NCBI GenBank assembly: GCA_015058045.1
Contig: SVDC01000014.1
Coordinates: 1 to 64,000, forward strand
DNA length: 64,000 nt
Source: Cellulosilyticum sp.
Lineage (GTDB): Bacteria > Bacillota > Clostridia > Lachnospirales > Cellulosilyticaceae
Direction: 5' to 3'
Shown here piece after piece: positions 1 to 9,798 of the stretch. The notes under the pieces were generated by a model. The model had not been told where the DNA came from. It ran no database searches and worked only from the letters and a program-made list of their open reading frames with translations. The position numbers and the translations under genes were made by a program. The first letter of the stretch is position 1. Each line of letters starts with the position of its first letter.

Positions 1-920
1 CCCATCATTTCTACGTGAGCAGGTACTGATGAAGAACCAGCGAATTGTGCATCTGAGTGCATTCTTCCCATAGTATCTGTCATACCATAAGAAGCTGGAC
101 CAGCTGCCATGTTATCTGGGTGAAGTGTACGACCTGTACCACCACCAGATGCTACTGAGAAGTATTTTTTACCTTGTTCAATACATTCTTTTTTGTATGT
201 TCCAGCTACTGGATGTTGGAAACGAGTTGGGTTAGTTGAGTTACCTGTAATAGATACGTCAACACCTTCCATATGCATGATTGCAACACCTTCACGAACA
301 TCGTCTGCTCCGTAGCAACGAACTTTAGATCTTTCACCTTCAGAGTATTTGAACTCTTTTACAATGCTTACTTTACCTGTAGCGTAATCAAATTGTGTTT
401 GCACATATGTGAAACCATTGATACGAGAGATAATTTGAGCAGCATCTTTACCAAGACCATTTAAGATAACTCTTAAATCTTCTTTACGTACTTTATTTGC
501 AGAACGTGCAATACCAATAGCACCTTCAGCAGCTGCAAAACTTTCATGTCCTGCTAAGAAAGCGAAACATTTTGTATTTTCGTTAAGAAGCATAGCTCCT
601 AAGTTACCGTGACCTAAACCTACTTTACGATCATCAGCTACAGAACCTGGAATACAGAAAGCTTGAAGTCCTTCTCCAATAGCTTCTGCTGCTTCTGCTG
701 CTTTATGACATCCTTTTTTAAGTGCAATAGCAGCACCTAAAACGTAAGCCCATCCAGCATTTTCGAAAGCGATTGGTTGAATTCCTTTTACGATTTCGTA
801 TGGATCAAAACCAGCTTCCTTACAAAGTGTTCTTGCTTCTTCAATATCTTTAATGCCGTATTTTTCACATACCGCATTAATTTGGTTAATTCTTCTATCA
901 TAAGACTCAAATAATGGCAT
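1..920 (-). CDS. GGGtGRT family protein (3' end beyond window)
   Basis: Partial gene of 306 visible codons with no stop before the left edge. The family's namesake motif GGGTGRT is visible at about residues 259-265, inside a Gly/Ser/Ala-rich C-terminal half that suggests a nucleotide- or cofactor-binding loop. The function of the family is not established. The start is the ATG at 920, preceded by GGGAGG at good spacing. It lies 14 bp downstream of the NifU/IscU-like gene at 935-1627 and is very likely co-transcribed with it; this pairing is known in other Clostridia and hints at a role linked to Fe-S or sulfur metabolism (inference). Several cysteines are present (8, 33, 71, 89, 118, 202, 246). 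Confidence 0.85.
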   Translation of the reverse strand, partial: MPLFESYDRRINQINAVCEKYGIKDIEEARTLCKEAGFDPYEIVKGIQPIAFENAGWAYVLGAAIALKKGCHKAAEAAEAIGEGLQAFCIPGSVADDRKVGLGHGNLGAMLLNENTKCFAFLAGHESFAAAEGAIGIARSANKVRKEDLRVILNGLGKDAAQIISRINGFTYVQTQFDYATGKVSIVKEFKYSEGERSKVRCYGADDVREGVAIMHMEGVDVSITGNSTNPTRFQHPVAGTYKKECIEQGKKYFSVASGGGTGRTLHPDNMAAGPASYGMTDTMGRMHSDAQFAGSSSVPAHVEMM

Positions 921-934
921 TTCTCGGCACCTCC

Positions 935-1627
935 CTATTCATGTCTTGGGTCAACTGTACGAACAGCATCATCAAATCTGCCGTATTGACCTGTAGCTTT
1001 TTCGATTGCTTCTTCAGCACTAATACCTTTTTTGATGAAGTCCATCATTTTACCAAAGTGGATGAATTTGTATCCAATAATTTGGTCATCAGCATCTAAG
1101 GCAATGTTTGTTACATAACCTTCAGCCATTTCAAGGTATCTTGGTCCTTTAGCTTTTGTTGAGTACATTGTACCAACTTGGCTACGAAGTCCTTTACCAA
1201 GGTCTTCAAGACCAGCTCCAATAGGAAGTCCACCTTCTGAGAATGCAGTTTGAGTTCTTCCGTATACGATTTGTAAGAATAACTCACGCATAGCTGTGTT
1301 AATTGCATCACAAACTAAATCTGTGTTAAGTGCTTCAAGGATAGTTTTTCCTGTTAAGATTTCTGCTGCCATAGCTGCAGAGTGTGTCATACCAGAACAT
1401 CCGATTGTTTCTACTAACGCTTCTTCGATGATACCATCTTTAACGTTAAGTGTTAATTTACAAGCACCTTGTTGTGGTGCACACCAACCAATACCGTGTG
1501 TAAGCCCACTAATATCTTTAATTTCTCTTGCTTGTACCCATTTTCCTTCTGCTGGAATTGGTGCTGGACCATGGTTTGGTCCTTTAGCGATAGGGCACAT
1601 TTGTTCTACTTCATGTGAATAAATCAT
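935..1627 (-). CDS. NifU/IscU-like iron-sulfur cluster assembly scaffold protein
   Basis: This 230-residue protein resembles the NifU N-terminal/IscU scaffold fold. The hallmark IGCSGM with a Cys at residue 77 is followed by a helix rich in Ala and Met, as in scaffold proteins. Other cysteines are at 11, 49, 56 and 106. The C-terminal half (about 130-230) is not typical of a plain IscU, so this is the variant associated with GGGtGRT proteins. No SufB/C/D or NifS gene is nearby, so a housekeeping role is not shown. The start ATG has a GGAAAGGAG Shine-Dalgarno, and a near-consensus promoter lies about 70 bp upstream. Confidence 0.82.
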   Translation of the reverse strand: MIYSHEVEQMCPIAKGPNHGPAPIPAEGKWVQAREIKDISGLTHGIGWCAPQQGACKLTLNVKDGIIEEALVETIGCSGMTHSAAMAAEILTGKTILEALNTDLVCDAINTAMRELFLQIVYGRTQTAFSEGGLPIGAGLEDLGKGLRSQVGTMYSTKAKGPRYLEMAEGYVTNIALDADDQIIGYKFIHFGKMMDFIKKGISAEEAIEKATGQYGRFDDAVRTVDPRHE

Positions 1628-1654
1628 TATAATGACTCCTTTCCACTGTGTATA

Positions 1655-1674
1655 TTTAAAGATTTCTCTTTAAA
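1655..1674. promoter_or_regulatory. Inverted repeat in the leader of the scaffold/GGGtGRT operon
   Basis: TTTAAAGA and TCTTTAAA form a perfect 8-bp inverted repeat with a 4-nt loop, 28 bp upstream of the scaffold gene start and downstream of its promoter. It could be a regulator site or a small mRNA hairpin. It has no U-tract, so it is not a terminator. Confidence 0.35.
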
Positions 1675-1698
1675 TCAAAAATTTAACAATACACCTTT

Positions 1699-1727
1699 AT
1701 TTTATAGGTGGATAAGGAATATGTCAA
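1699..1727 (-). promoter_or_regulatory. Sigma-A type promoter for the scaffold/GGGtGRT operon
   Basis: On the minus strand TTGACA (1722-1727) is separated by 17 bp from TAAAAT (1699-1704). CACCT and AGGTG flank the -10 element as an inverted repeat, which could be an operator, although no regulator is identified. Confidence 0.7.
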
Positions 1728-1751
1728 TATTTATCCAATTTATTAGTATGC

Positions 1752-4532
1752 CTAATATCGATAAATTGTAAAATTTTGTCCTCCACTATAACTTTTTTTA
1801 GTCATAATGGCGATTTCCCCCTCATCTATAGCTTTTTCAAACGCTTCTTTTTTCATCTTAATTATTTCTTTATCAGATAGCATAATATCTTTTTCTAAAT
1901 TGATAATTTCTTTTGGTGACCTTCCCCAAAGAATCAGATGCTCCATCACAATACTCTGCTCTAAAGGAGTTGCTAATAATTTATATTGTCTGTGAACTTT
2001 GCTTAGTGCCTCTGCCTTACTTAACTCTAGCTCTCCTTCATCTATATCTGCTCCCAAGCACTGGCTACTTGCCCTAATAATAGGGAGGGAACTTCTATAA
2101 TCAGGGTCACGATACGTGTAAATACCTATGGTTTGTAAATCATAAATTTGGCATCCTGCACCATAGGCCCCCATTTTAACTCTAATCTGTGGGTTGAGAT
2201 AATGCTTCGTCAAATAGGCTGCTAGCAAATAATCACTCCCCCCAATGCCTTCGGGTTTAAATAAATTAATATAACTATGATCTACATCCGAACCACTATA
2301 GACTATATACGGTGCTTCAGGTATTTCAAACTGGTACTTCCCCTTTAAATTAGGCAGCGTTTCAAACTGAGCTAATACCTTTTCCCAGCTTTTAGCACAT
2401 TGATTTTCTCCTTTTTGAGGTAGGGTTGTAGCTAATATGGTACCGCCTGTGTGATAAAGCGTTTCATCTATCTGCTTTATATGATTAATCCAGGTATTAT
2501 GCTGAATTTGTATTAATTGTTGACAGAAAATATATAGCGGATAGCTTTGCTGATACAAATAGGCGCCTCTTTCATCCGATTTACCTAATGTCAATTGGGA
2601 TAAGGTTGCCAAAGCATTACTTTGACTGGACCCTTTCATACCTAAAGTTAATTCAATAAGTTTTTGTCTATACCAGGACTCTGGACGACTTCTTAAATAA
2701 TTTCTCGCTTGGTTAAATAATACACCATGCTCTTTCTCCTCTAGGCTGGTTATAATAGAAAGTTTAAAGCATGGCCAATACCCCTCTTTTGATGGATACG
2801 CTGTACAATGCGCCGTTATGCTTCCACTAAATGGTGTGATATCTTTTGCACTTTCTTCTAATAGATAGCTATAGAGGTATAAATAGGGCAATTCCTCTTG
2901 ATTAATATGACTTGTATTTAAATATAGTGTAGAGCGTGCAAGATTTGTATCTACTCTGCTTTCCATCTCCCAATAATTTTCCTTTTTGCTTATTGTTGGA
3001 ATAACCTCAGGACCGATGACTAATGTACTAAGATCAATAGGCTCTAATGTGCTTTTTTGTGTTTGCCAGTCTTCAATCTCCTTATATATTTTCGTCCATT
3101 GATTTGTAGAGATTGGAGAATGTTCTTCTGGATTTTCTAATTGATATTGACCAGGTAATAGGGTCAATGTATATTGGGTAGACTCTTTGAACAATAAGTT
3201 ACTGATGTTCCCATCCATCCCTTTCATTTTTTCTAACTGTTTTTTCATAATATAATATTGCGCTTCTTCTCTATCATGTGCCCATCCATCCAATATGCTC
3301 TGCGCAATGGTAATACCCCTGTTGTTGCTCGTTTCTTGTTTTTCTAAGCGCCACTTTGCTTCTTTGAGAATATCTTGTTCTAAAAAAACGTTTTGTTGTA
3401 GATGTTTTGGGGCTTCTTTAATAAGCTGATCTATCATTATGGAATACTGATCCACTTTCTGAGTTGGTATATCCGTTGCAACAATAGCATAAATCGGATA
3501 AGGTACATCATCATCTTTCAACCATTTTGCACGAATCCCCTTTGATAGAAGATTTCCCTGGAAATAAGCTTGAGGACTCATTAAATAAGCACTCATCCAT
3601 AAGTCTAGTTCTTGAAGCTCTTTTGCTGTTACCCCTTCTTTGATAACAAAAGCTTTAACTAAACATGCTTTATCTTGCGTGGGCAAGATAGTATAGCTTC
3701 CCGTATGCACCTCATTAATACCTTCTACCTTTAATTGAATGTCATCCTTTTTTTCTTTTTCTTCAACATAAGCTGCAATACTAGATAATGTTTCATCTAT
3801 TGGCAAATCACCATAAACAATAATCTTCATATTCCCTGGATAATAATAACGATTATAGGTATCCACAAAAGCTTCATAAGTTAACGTAGGAATAGCATTT
3901 GGATTTCCTCCACTATCGAATGCATAAGCTGTATCTGCATAAACAGTCTGTCTTAATGCTCTATAAATCGAACGATCTATACTGCTATAGGCCCCTTTCA
4001 TTTCGTTATAAACAACACCTCCATATCGGTTTTCTTCAGGTACTCGATGGAAACCCTCTTCATAAAACCCATAAGGCTGTTCTAATAACTTAGGCTTAAA
4101 AATGGCATCTAAATAAATCTGCCTCAGTGCGTTATAACATGATATATACGGAGTAGAAAAAGGGAAAATTGTCATATCTCCACTAGTTAAAGCATTCATA
4201 TAAGTACTCGGATAAGCTTCACTGGCATCAAAAAATACACTTGGAGAGGGGTAAGCACTTGAACCTGTAAATACGGTATGTTCAATAATATGATTGACCC
4301 CGGTATCATTTTCTGTAGGCGTTTTAACACCCACTACAAAAGATTTATTCACATCATTATTTTCAATCCAGATGACTTTAAGTCCACTTTGTACATGCTC
4401 ATAAGTATGCCAAGTATCCTTTTCATATTTTTTCTTTTCTACTTCTTTAAAGCCATTGACCTTGCCATAAATAGGTGAAGTCAAACATAAACAAATCACA
4501 AGACTACTCCACACTAAATTTCTTATGTTCAT
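1752..4532 (-). CDS. Secreted M16C family zinc metallopeptidase (insulinase/presequence-protease type)
   Basis: A 926-residue peptidase of the M16C group. The inverted zinc motif HIIEH is at residues 81-85, and the third ligand is probably Glu177 in NEMKG, the arrangement seen in presequence protease. Length fits a full two-half PreP-like enzyme. An N-terminal hydrophobic segment (about 5-23) reads as a signal peptide, unlike many bacterial relatives that are cytosolic, so it probably acts outside the membrane on peptides. The start is ATG at 4532 because AAAGGAG lies 7 nt upstream; the upstream ATG at 4565 has no good site. Transcribed divergently from sleC. Confidence 0.9.
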   Translation of the reverse strand: MNIRNLVWSSLVICLCLTSPIYGKVNGFKEVEKKKYEKDTWHTYEHVQSGLKVIWIENNDVNKSFVVGVKTPTENDTGVNHIIEHTVFTGSSAYPSPSVFFDASEAYPSTYMNALTSGDMTIFPFSTPYISCYNALRQIYLDAIFKPKLLEQPYGFYEEGFHRVPEENRYGGVVYNEMKGAYSSIDRSIYRALRQTVYADTAYAFDSGGNPNAIPTLTYEAFVDTYNRYYYPGNMKIIVYGDLPIDETLSSIAAYVEEKEKKDDIQLKVEGINEVHTGSYTILPTQDKACLVKAFVIKEGVTAKELQELDLWMSAYLMSPQAYFQGNLLSKGIRAKWLKDDDVPYPIYAIVATDIPTQKVDQYSIMIDQLIKEAPKHLQQNVFLEQDILKEAKWRLEKQETSNNRGITIAQSILDGWAHDREEAQYYIMKKQLEKMKGMDGNISNLLFKESTQYTLTLLPGQYQLENPEEHSPISTNQWTKIYKEIEDWQTQKSTLEPIDLSTLVIGPEVIPTISKKENYWEMESRVDTNLARSTLYLNTSHINQEELPYLYLYSYLLEESAKDITPFSGSITAHCTAYPSKEGYWPCFKLSIITSLEEKEHGVLFNQARNYLRSRPESWYRQKLIELTLGMKGSSQSNALATLSQLTLGKSDERGAYLYQQSYPLYIFCQQLIQIQHNTWINHIKQIDETLYHTGGTILATTLPQKGENQCAKSWEKVLAQFETLPNLKGKYQFEIPEAPYIVYSGSDVDHSYINLFKPEGIGGSDYLLAAYLTKHYLNPQIRVKMGAYGAGCQIYDLQTIGIYTYRDPDYRSSLPIIRASSQCLGADIDEGELELSKAEALSKVHRQYKLLATPLEQSIVMEHLILWGRSPKEIINLEKDIMLSDKEIIKMKKEAFEKAIDEGEIAIMTKKSYSGGQNFTIYRY

Positions 4533-4634
4533 GACTCTTCTCCTTTTTTCTTTTAGTATGTGCATCTTTATTCTGCTCTATGTTATACACAGGCATAAAA
4601 ATGATTTTATGTTTTTTGTTCTATATCTAAACTT

Positions 4635-4643
4635 CATAACATA
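4635..4643 (+). promoter_or_regulatory. Possible sporulation-sigma -10 element upstream of sleC
   Basis: CATAACATA matches the CATANNNTA pattern of mother-cell sigma factors and lies 41 bp upstream of the sleC start. No clear -35 element accompanies it in this very AT-rich stretch, so this is only a candidate. Confidence 0.25.
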
Positions 4644-4684
4644 AAATATAGATAGCTTTTTATGTAAAAACATAAGGAGGAATT

Positions 4685-6007
4685 ATGTCCTATATGCAAA
4701 TCCCCCCAATCTTCGCTCGACAAAATTATGGTTCGCTTACTGTACAGGTTTCATCTCAACAAACACAAGGTCCACTAACACCTATAGAAGGTGTTAATAT
4801 TACCATTAAAGGGATTTCCCCTACAGGAGATGCAACTATTCTAGCCCAACTTACTACTGATTCCGTAGGTCGAACAGAAGATGTCGTACTAGAAGCTCCA
4901 CCTGTTGACTTAAGTCTTGATCAAAGTAATACCCAAATGCCTTACTCAACTTATCGTATTGAAACTTCTTCACCCAATTATGTAGATTTTGTAGTAGATG
5001 GCACCCAAGTCTTTGCTAATACCCGTTCTATTCAACCTATTGCCCTTGAACCTACTACCAATCCCACTTCTTCAAGAAGAAGTAGACGCCATACTTCTAT
5101 GAGTCGTCAATTGTTTGATGGTATCGTTGTTGGACCTTCTACCTTATACGGCGATTATCCACCTAAAATTCCTGAGGCTGCTATCAAACCCATTAACCCT
5201 GCTTCTGGTTTTATTGTACTAGATTCTGTCATTGTTCCTGAATACATTATTGTTCATGCAGGCACTCCAAACGACAATTCTGCCCCTAACTATACGGTCC
5301 CTTTTACAGACTATATTTCCAATGTAGCAAGTTCTGAAATATACCCGACTTGGCCAGAAGAAACCATTCGCGCCAATGTTATTGCCATTGTTTCTTTTAC
5401 TTTAAATCGTGTATATACAGAATGGTACCGTAATCAAGGCAAACCTTATACTATTACAAATTCTACAGCTTATGACCATGCTTTCTTCTATGGTCGAAAT
5501 TTATTCGATAGTATTGTAGATATTACAGCTCAAGTTTTTAATACTTATATAAAACGTCCTAATGTCACTCAACCCCTTTTATCTCAATACTGTGATGGTC
5601 AAAAGTCAAGTTGCCCAAACTGGATGACTCAGTGGGGAAGCAAATCATTAGGCGATCAGGGCTACACTGCCGAGGAGATTTTAAGATATTTCTATGGCGA
5701 CATTACTTTAGCCGATGCACCTCAAGTTGAAGGTAATCCTGAGTCTTATCCTGGTAGTCCACTTACGATTGGCTCTAGTGGTTCTGCTGTTCGCACGATT
5801 CAAACACAACTTAACCGTATCTCTAATAACTATCCACTTATTCCTAAAGTAGCCGTAAGTGGGCAATACAATGAAGATACTGCCAATGCTGTACGTACAT
5901 TCCAGCAAATTTTCAATTTGACCCAAGATGGTATTGTCGGGAAATCTACATGGTATGAAATCTCTCGTATTTATGTAGCTGTTACCAAACTAGCTGAATT
6001 AGGCTAA
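4685..6007 (+). CDS. sleC: Spore cortex-lytic enzyme SleC
   Basis: A 440-residue SleC, the cortex hydrolase of clostridia that is stored as a zymogen and activated by Csp proteases. Residues 1 to about 125 form the N-terminal prepro region. A basic Ser/Arg-rich linker (about 129-141) may hold or adjoin a processing site (inference). Residues 185-345 are the SpoIID-like lytic transglycosylase domain, with probable catalytic Glu218 in ASSEIYPTWPEE. Residues 357-433 are a peptidoglycan-binding domain with the GSSGSAVRTIQ start. A strong AAGGAGG precedes the ATG. The csp-like genes lie on the opposite strand from 10.7 kb onward. Confidence 0.93.
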   Translation: MSYMQIPPIFARQNYGSLTVQVSSQQTQGPLTPIEGVNITIKGISPTGDATILAQLTTDSVGRTEDVVLEAPPVDLSLDQSNTQMPYSTYRIETSSPNYVDFVVDGTQVFANTRSIQPIALEPTTNPTSSRRSRRHTSMSRQLFDGIVVGPSTLYGDYPPKIPEAAIKPINPASGFIVLDSVIVPEYIIVHAGTPNDNSAPNYTVPFTDYISNVASSEIYPTWPEETIRANVIAIVSFTLNRVYTEWYRNQGKPYTITNSTAYDHAFFYGRNLFDSIVDITAQVFNTYIKRPNVTQPLLSQYCDGQKSSCPNWMTQWGSKSLGDQGYTAEEILRYFYGDITLADAPQVEGNPESYPGSPLTIGSSGSAVRTIQTQLNRISNNYPLIPKVAVSGQYNEDTANAVRTFQQIFNLTQDGIVGKSTWYEISRIYVAVTKLAELG

Positions 6008-6008
6008 T

Positions 6009-6058
6009 AAAAAAAGGAGTAAAGCATCGTGAATCTAATATGCTTTACTCCTTTTTTT
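6009..6058. terminator. Bidirectional terminator between sleC and the ABC operon
   Basis: AAAAAAAGGAGTAAAGCA (6009-6026) pairs with TGCTTTACTCCTTTTTTT (6041-6058), an 18-bp stem with A- and T-tracts on both sides. It overlaps the stop codon of the ABC permease and serves the two convergent genes. Confidence 0.9.
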
Positions 6059-7403
6059 ACTCTGTTCGAATAGCTGAAAGGGCTGAAAGTTTCATGGCTT
6101 TCCTAGCTGGGAAATACCCAGAAATTAGTCCAATAATCATAGAAAAAAGAATACCTGCTCCTAAAAGCTGTGGGGGCATTAAAGATACATTGCTTGATCC
6201 ATACATCCCCATTATAACTGCAATCTTTTCTCCACTTGCATTCATAATTAAGGATAGAATGAACGAAATAAGAGCACCAGCTACACCGCCTATAAAACCA
6301 ATTAATAAAGACTCCATTAAAAACATATATTGAATATCTTTAATCTTGGCACCAATAACCTTCATAATCCCTATTTCCTTAGTACGTTCATAAATACTCA
6401 TCATCATGGTATTAGCAATCCCTATAGCCGCTACTATAAAAGAAACGATGCCTAATGCACCTAGTGCTAATTGCCTAGATTTAGATTGCTGCTCCATTTC
6501 TGAAAGCCATTCTGCATCACTATAGGCCTCATATCCTAAATTATTTAAAGCTTCTACTACACCTGTTACATTTTCCCTATCATTTACCTTTACAGTGGCT
6601 TCATAATAGGTTTCTTTTTTATCATTTTTCTCATCCTCTTCGTTATACCACCCTAATGCTTTTCTATAAGCTGCTCGTTCTTTTTTTAGTTTTTCATAAA
6701 GCCCTCTAGTCATAATAATTGTATTTGCTTCCTGATAATTACTACCATCTAACATCCCTACAACCTTTATTTTTAAGTCTTTAGGCTTTCTAAATTTTCC
6801 ATTTTCCGATTCTAACACAGGCTTTCCTGTTTGGCGATCATATTCTAATACATCACAAGTCAGCATCTCTGTTTCCATATCAAAAGGCATAGGTTCCATC
6901 TCTTTACTCCAATCAGGTTCCTTTCCATTTTTTGTAAAGCAACGCAAAATTTCAGGTCCTATTAAAATTGCATCTTCTTCTCCTTCATCCAAGTTTCTTC
7001 CCTCTGCAATAGAATATCCTAAAATTTCTACTTGTTCAGGAGAAAGTACTGTAATATTAAACCAACTTTGAAAAGTACGATACTTCCCACAACTTAAATT
7101 TATCTGTTCTATATCTAATCTCGGAATCACACATTCTACATTTTCAACTTTTGCCATTTCTTTGATATCATTTTCATCAAAAAGCTCACCATTTCCATTT
7201 CCCATACAGTGAACACTAACTAGCGTCACATTACCCATATTATTCATTTGTTCTTCCATATTCTTATCCATGGCTAACCCCAATGAAAGCATTAAAATAA
7301 TAGAGGTACAACCAATAACTACACCTAGTACAGTTAAAAAAGTTCTAAATTTACGTCTCAATAAATTTCGAATGCTCATGGCTACTAAATCAATCTTCTT
7401 CAT
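6057..7403 (-). CDS. ABC transporter permease, MacB/FtsX family
   Basis: A 448-residue permease with the MacB topology: one N-terminal membrane helix (about 21-43), a large extracytoplasmic domain (about 44-310), then three helices (about 313-337, 361-387, 413-432). The cytoplasmic ERTKEIGIMKVIGA motif that couples to the ATPase is present. Its start overlaps the end of the secreted-protein gene upstream by 14 nt, indicating translational coupling. With the ATPase at 9782-10507 it forms a MacB-type system, which moves peptides, lipoproteins or envelope cargo rather than importing nutrients. The substrate is unknown. Confidence 0.9.
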   Translation of the reverse strand: MKKIDLVAMSIRNLLRRKFRTFLTVLGVVIGCTSIILMLSLGLAMDKNMEEQMNNMGNVTLVSVHCMGNGNGELFDENDIKEMAKVENVECVIPRLDIEQINLSCGKYRTFQSWFNITVLSPEQVEILGYSIAEGRNLDEGEEDAILIGPEILRCFTKNGKEPDWSKEMEPMPFDMETEMLTCDVLEYDRQTGKPVLESENGKFRKPKDLKIKVVGMLDGSNYQEANTIIMTRGLYEKLKKERAAYRKALGWYNEEDEKNDKKETYYEATVKVNDRENVTGVVEALNNLGYEAYSDAEWLSEMEQQSKSRQLALGALGIVSFIVAAIGIANTMMMSIYERTKEIGIMKVIGAKIKDIQYMFLMESLLIGFIGGVAGALISFILSLIMNASGEKIAVIMGMYGSSNVSLMPPQLLGAGILFSMIIGLISGYFPARKAMKLSALSAIRTE

Positions 7404-9798
7404 CTAGCATCATCTCTTCTTTTTTAGCTTTTCTTTTTTTCTTTATAATAACAATAGCAGTTGCAAGGACAACGCACCCTAAAACGATAGCAATAATGAT
7501 AGGTAATGGATTAGCTTTTTCTTCCTCTTCTTCCATCATCATTTCATCCATTACAGGTTCTTCCATCATCATTTCTTCTACTTCTATATCGAAAGGCTTC
7601 TTCTCTATCACTGTCTCGCCAGATGGATCTTCATATTCTACAACTAATGTCCCCGTTAACATTCCCGCTGTTTCAGGTATAATCATTGGCTCATAAGTTT
7701 CACTGGCTCCTATATCAAAAGTTCCAATAAATGTCTTGTTATCTTCCACACTAAAGCCTTCACCTTCTAAGTAAACCATCATGTTATTTACTTTGGTACG
7801 TCCTCTATTATAAAAGGATACAGAAACTGGAATTGCTTCCCCTAATATTCCTGGACTTAAATTAATGTCTCCCACTTCAATTTTTGTCATTTGTTCTACA
7901 GGAATCCCTAAACTTTCTTGTGCTGTTATTTCGTTGCCTTCTTCATCCTCATAGGCCATATCTACAGTAATTTGATAAGTTTTAGCTGTGGCACTTGGTA
8001 TAGTATAGAGATGGAGTACTTTTGTAGCCGTCTCTTGTGGCATTAAATCTGCAATATAAAGGGTATTGCTGCCTTCTACTGGCGTAAAGACATTCCCATT
8101 ATCTTCGTCTGCTTTTTCTTGTTGAACTGGCAAAATATTAGCTTTTAAATTATGTACGCTATGCTCATCATTGGTATTTAAAAAGCCTATAGTTAGCACA
8201 AATTTTTCTCCCGCTTTAACAATAGTTGGCTCAATCGTATACTCTCCGATAATAACTTTTGGCTTTCCTTTAATCACTTCATCTTTATTTTCTTCTTTAT
8301 CCTTTTTACTGTTTTTAATATTGACACTACCATATTGATTAATAGTTGTTGGTGTATCTGATTTACCATATGTCACTGTAATTTTAATAGGATGACTACT
8401 AGAAACTGCTGCTCTAGTTGCTGCAAAAGTTACGCTATACTGCTTACTTTCTCCAGTTGTCAGCTTATTTACAAAGAATAGATTTTGAGATTTAGGAACA
8501 ATGCCCTCATCACCTTCTACAGAGACCTGTATATTCTCTGCTGCACTTTGAGCTGAAACATTAAATTTCACTGTAAAATTCTCATCTACTTCAAAAGTAC
8601 CTGTAGGTGAAATAATATTACTAATATGTACCTCTGCTGGTGCTTTGGTATTGGTTGTATATAAATAAATATACTGTGTATCTTCAGCTGCTTCTCCTGT
8701 TGAACTTAAATAATTCACTTTAATAGGAATCGCCACAGACTCCCCTTTAAAGTCACTATTAATGCGTACTTTCATTAAAATATTTTGATTTGAATGTGCC
8801 TGTAATATATCAAGACGTTTTACATTACTATTTTCTACAACAGCAACATTCTCTGTATTGACCAGCTCAACACGTATATTCTTTGCATCTCGCTCTCCTA
8901 CATTTTTTACGAGGATGTTAGCGCTTTTTTCAACACCTGGCGTAAAACTTGATGAATCAGTTAAAGATACTTCTAATGCCGATGGTACCACATTACTATC
9001 TACTTGAATATTAACACTATATGTATTGCCTAATACAGTAATAGTAGCAGGATAGACTCCTGCTTTTGTTTCCTTATCCACTACAATGGTAAAGGTTACA
9101 TTCTTTACTTCCTTAGACTTAATATTTTGAATCTGGGTCTTATCCGTTTTAATTTTTAACCCTTCTACCTTACTATTTAAACTTAAACTCACATCTGCTT
9201 GATTAATCGTAAATTTTCCTTTGTTAGTGATTTTGACACTTATATTTTGGGTACCATCTGTTTTAACTAAAAGATTATCTTGCTTGTCTACTACAAGAAC
9301 ATCTTCTAGCTCATGGCTATCGTAAGCCGATAGAGTATAACTTTTTGTTGTTGCTGTATATAACACACCTTGATTAGAACTTATATTAATGCTTGCACTA
9401 ATAGTATCCCCATATCCTGAATATACTAATCCTGAAATACTAAACTCATATGTACCAGCTCCTCCAACAACATCACTCGTCAGTGCTTTTAAATAGGGTT
9501 TACTTTCTTCAGAAACTGCTCCTGATACTGTTGCATCTGTAAAGAATAACATTCCCCCATTTCCATCTTTATGCATAACACTATTAATTTGAACTGTTAC
9601 ATTAATGCTAAAATCATCACCTGGTTGTAATTTACTTTCACTCTGCCCTGTAATAGTTGCTGTAACCCCTTCTAATGCTGTAACTTCCATACTTTTATTA
9701 GTTGTTTCTGTTGCTTGTACCACTTGCATAGGTATGCAATAAGAGATAGCTAGCATTAAACCCATTACAATAGCCTTCCATTTAATTGGCTTTTTCAT
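7390..9798 (-). CDS. Secreted, membrane-anchored multi-domain protein with CARDB/COG1361-like repeats
   Basis: This 802-residue protein has a signal peptide (1-29), several consecutive beta-sandwich units of about 100-120 residues resembling CARDB or COG1361 (S-layer-like) domains, a very acidic Met/Glu stretch, one membrane helix (about 764-785) and a basic-then-acidic cytoplasmic tail. It lies between the ATPase and permease genes with 17-nt and 14-nt overlaps. It therefore probably acts as the extracytoplasmic partner of the MacB-like permease. Fixed-orientation anchoring by the single C-terminal helix puts the bulk outside. Function is inferred from context only. Confidence 0.8.
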   Translation of the reverse strand: MKKPIKWKAIVMGLMLAISYCIPMQVVQATETTNKSMEVTALEGVTATITGQSESKLQPGDDFSINVTVQINSVMHKDGNGGMLFFTDATVSGAVSEESKPYLKALTSDVVGGAGTYEFSISGLVYSGYGDTISASINISSNQGVLYTATTKSYTLSAYDSHELEDVLVVDKQDNLLVKTDGTQNISVKITNKGKFTINQADVSLSLNSKVEGLKIKTDKTQIQNIKSKEVKNVTFTIVVDKETKAGVYPATITVLGNTYSVNIQVDSNVVPSALEVSLTDSSSFTPGVEKSANILVKNVGERDAKNIRVELVNTENVAVVENSNVKRLDILQAHSNQNILMKVRINSDFKGESVAIPIKVNYLSSTGEAAEDTQYIYLYTTNTKAPAEVHISNIISPTGTFEVDENFTVKFNVSAQSAAENIQVSVEGDEGIVPKSQNLFFVNKLTTGESKQYSVTFAATRAAVSSSHPIKITVTYGKSDTPTTINQYGSVNIKNSKKDKEENKDEVIKGKPKVIIGEYTIEPTIVKAGEKFVLTIGFLNTNDEHSVHNLKANILPVQQEKADEDNGNVFTPVEGSNTLYIADLMPQETATKVLHLYTIPSATAKTYQITVDMAYEDEEGNEITAQESLGIPVEQMTKIEVGDINLSPGILGEAIPVSVSFYNRGRTKVNNMMVYLEGEGFSVEDNKTFIGTFDIGASETYEPMIIPETAGMLTGTLVVEYEDPSGETVIEKKPFDIEVEEMMMEEPVMDEMMMEEEEEKANPLPIIIAIVLGCVVLATAIVIIKKKRKAKKEEMMLDEED

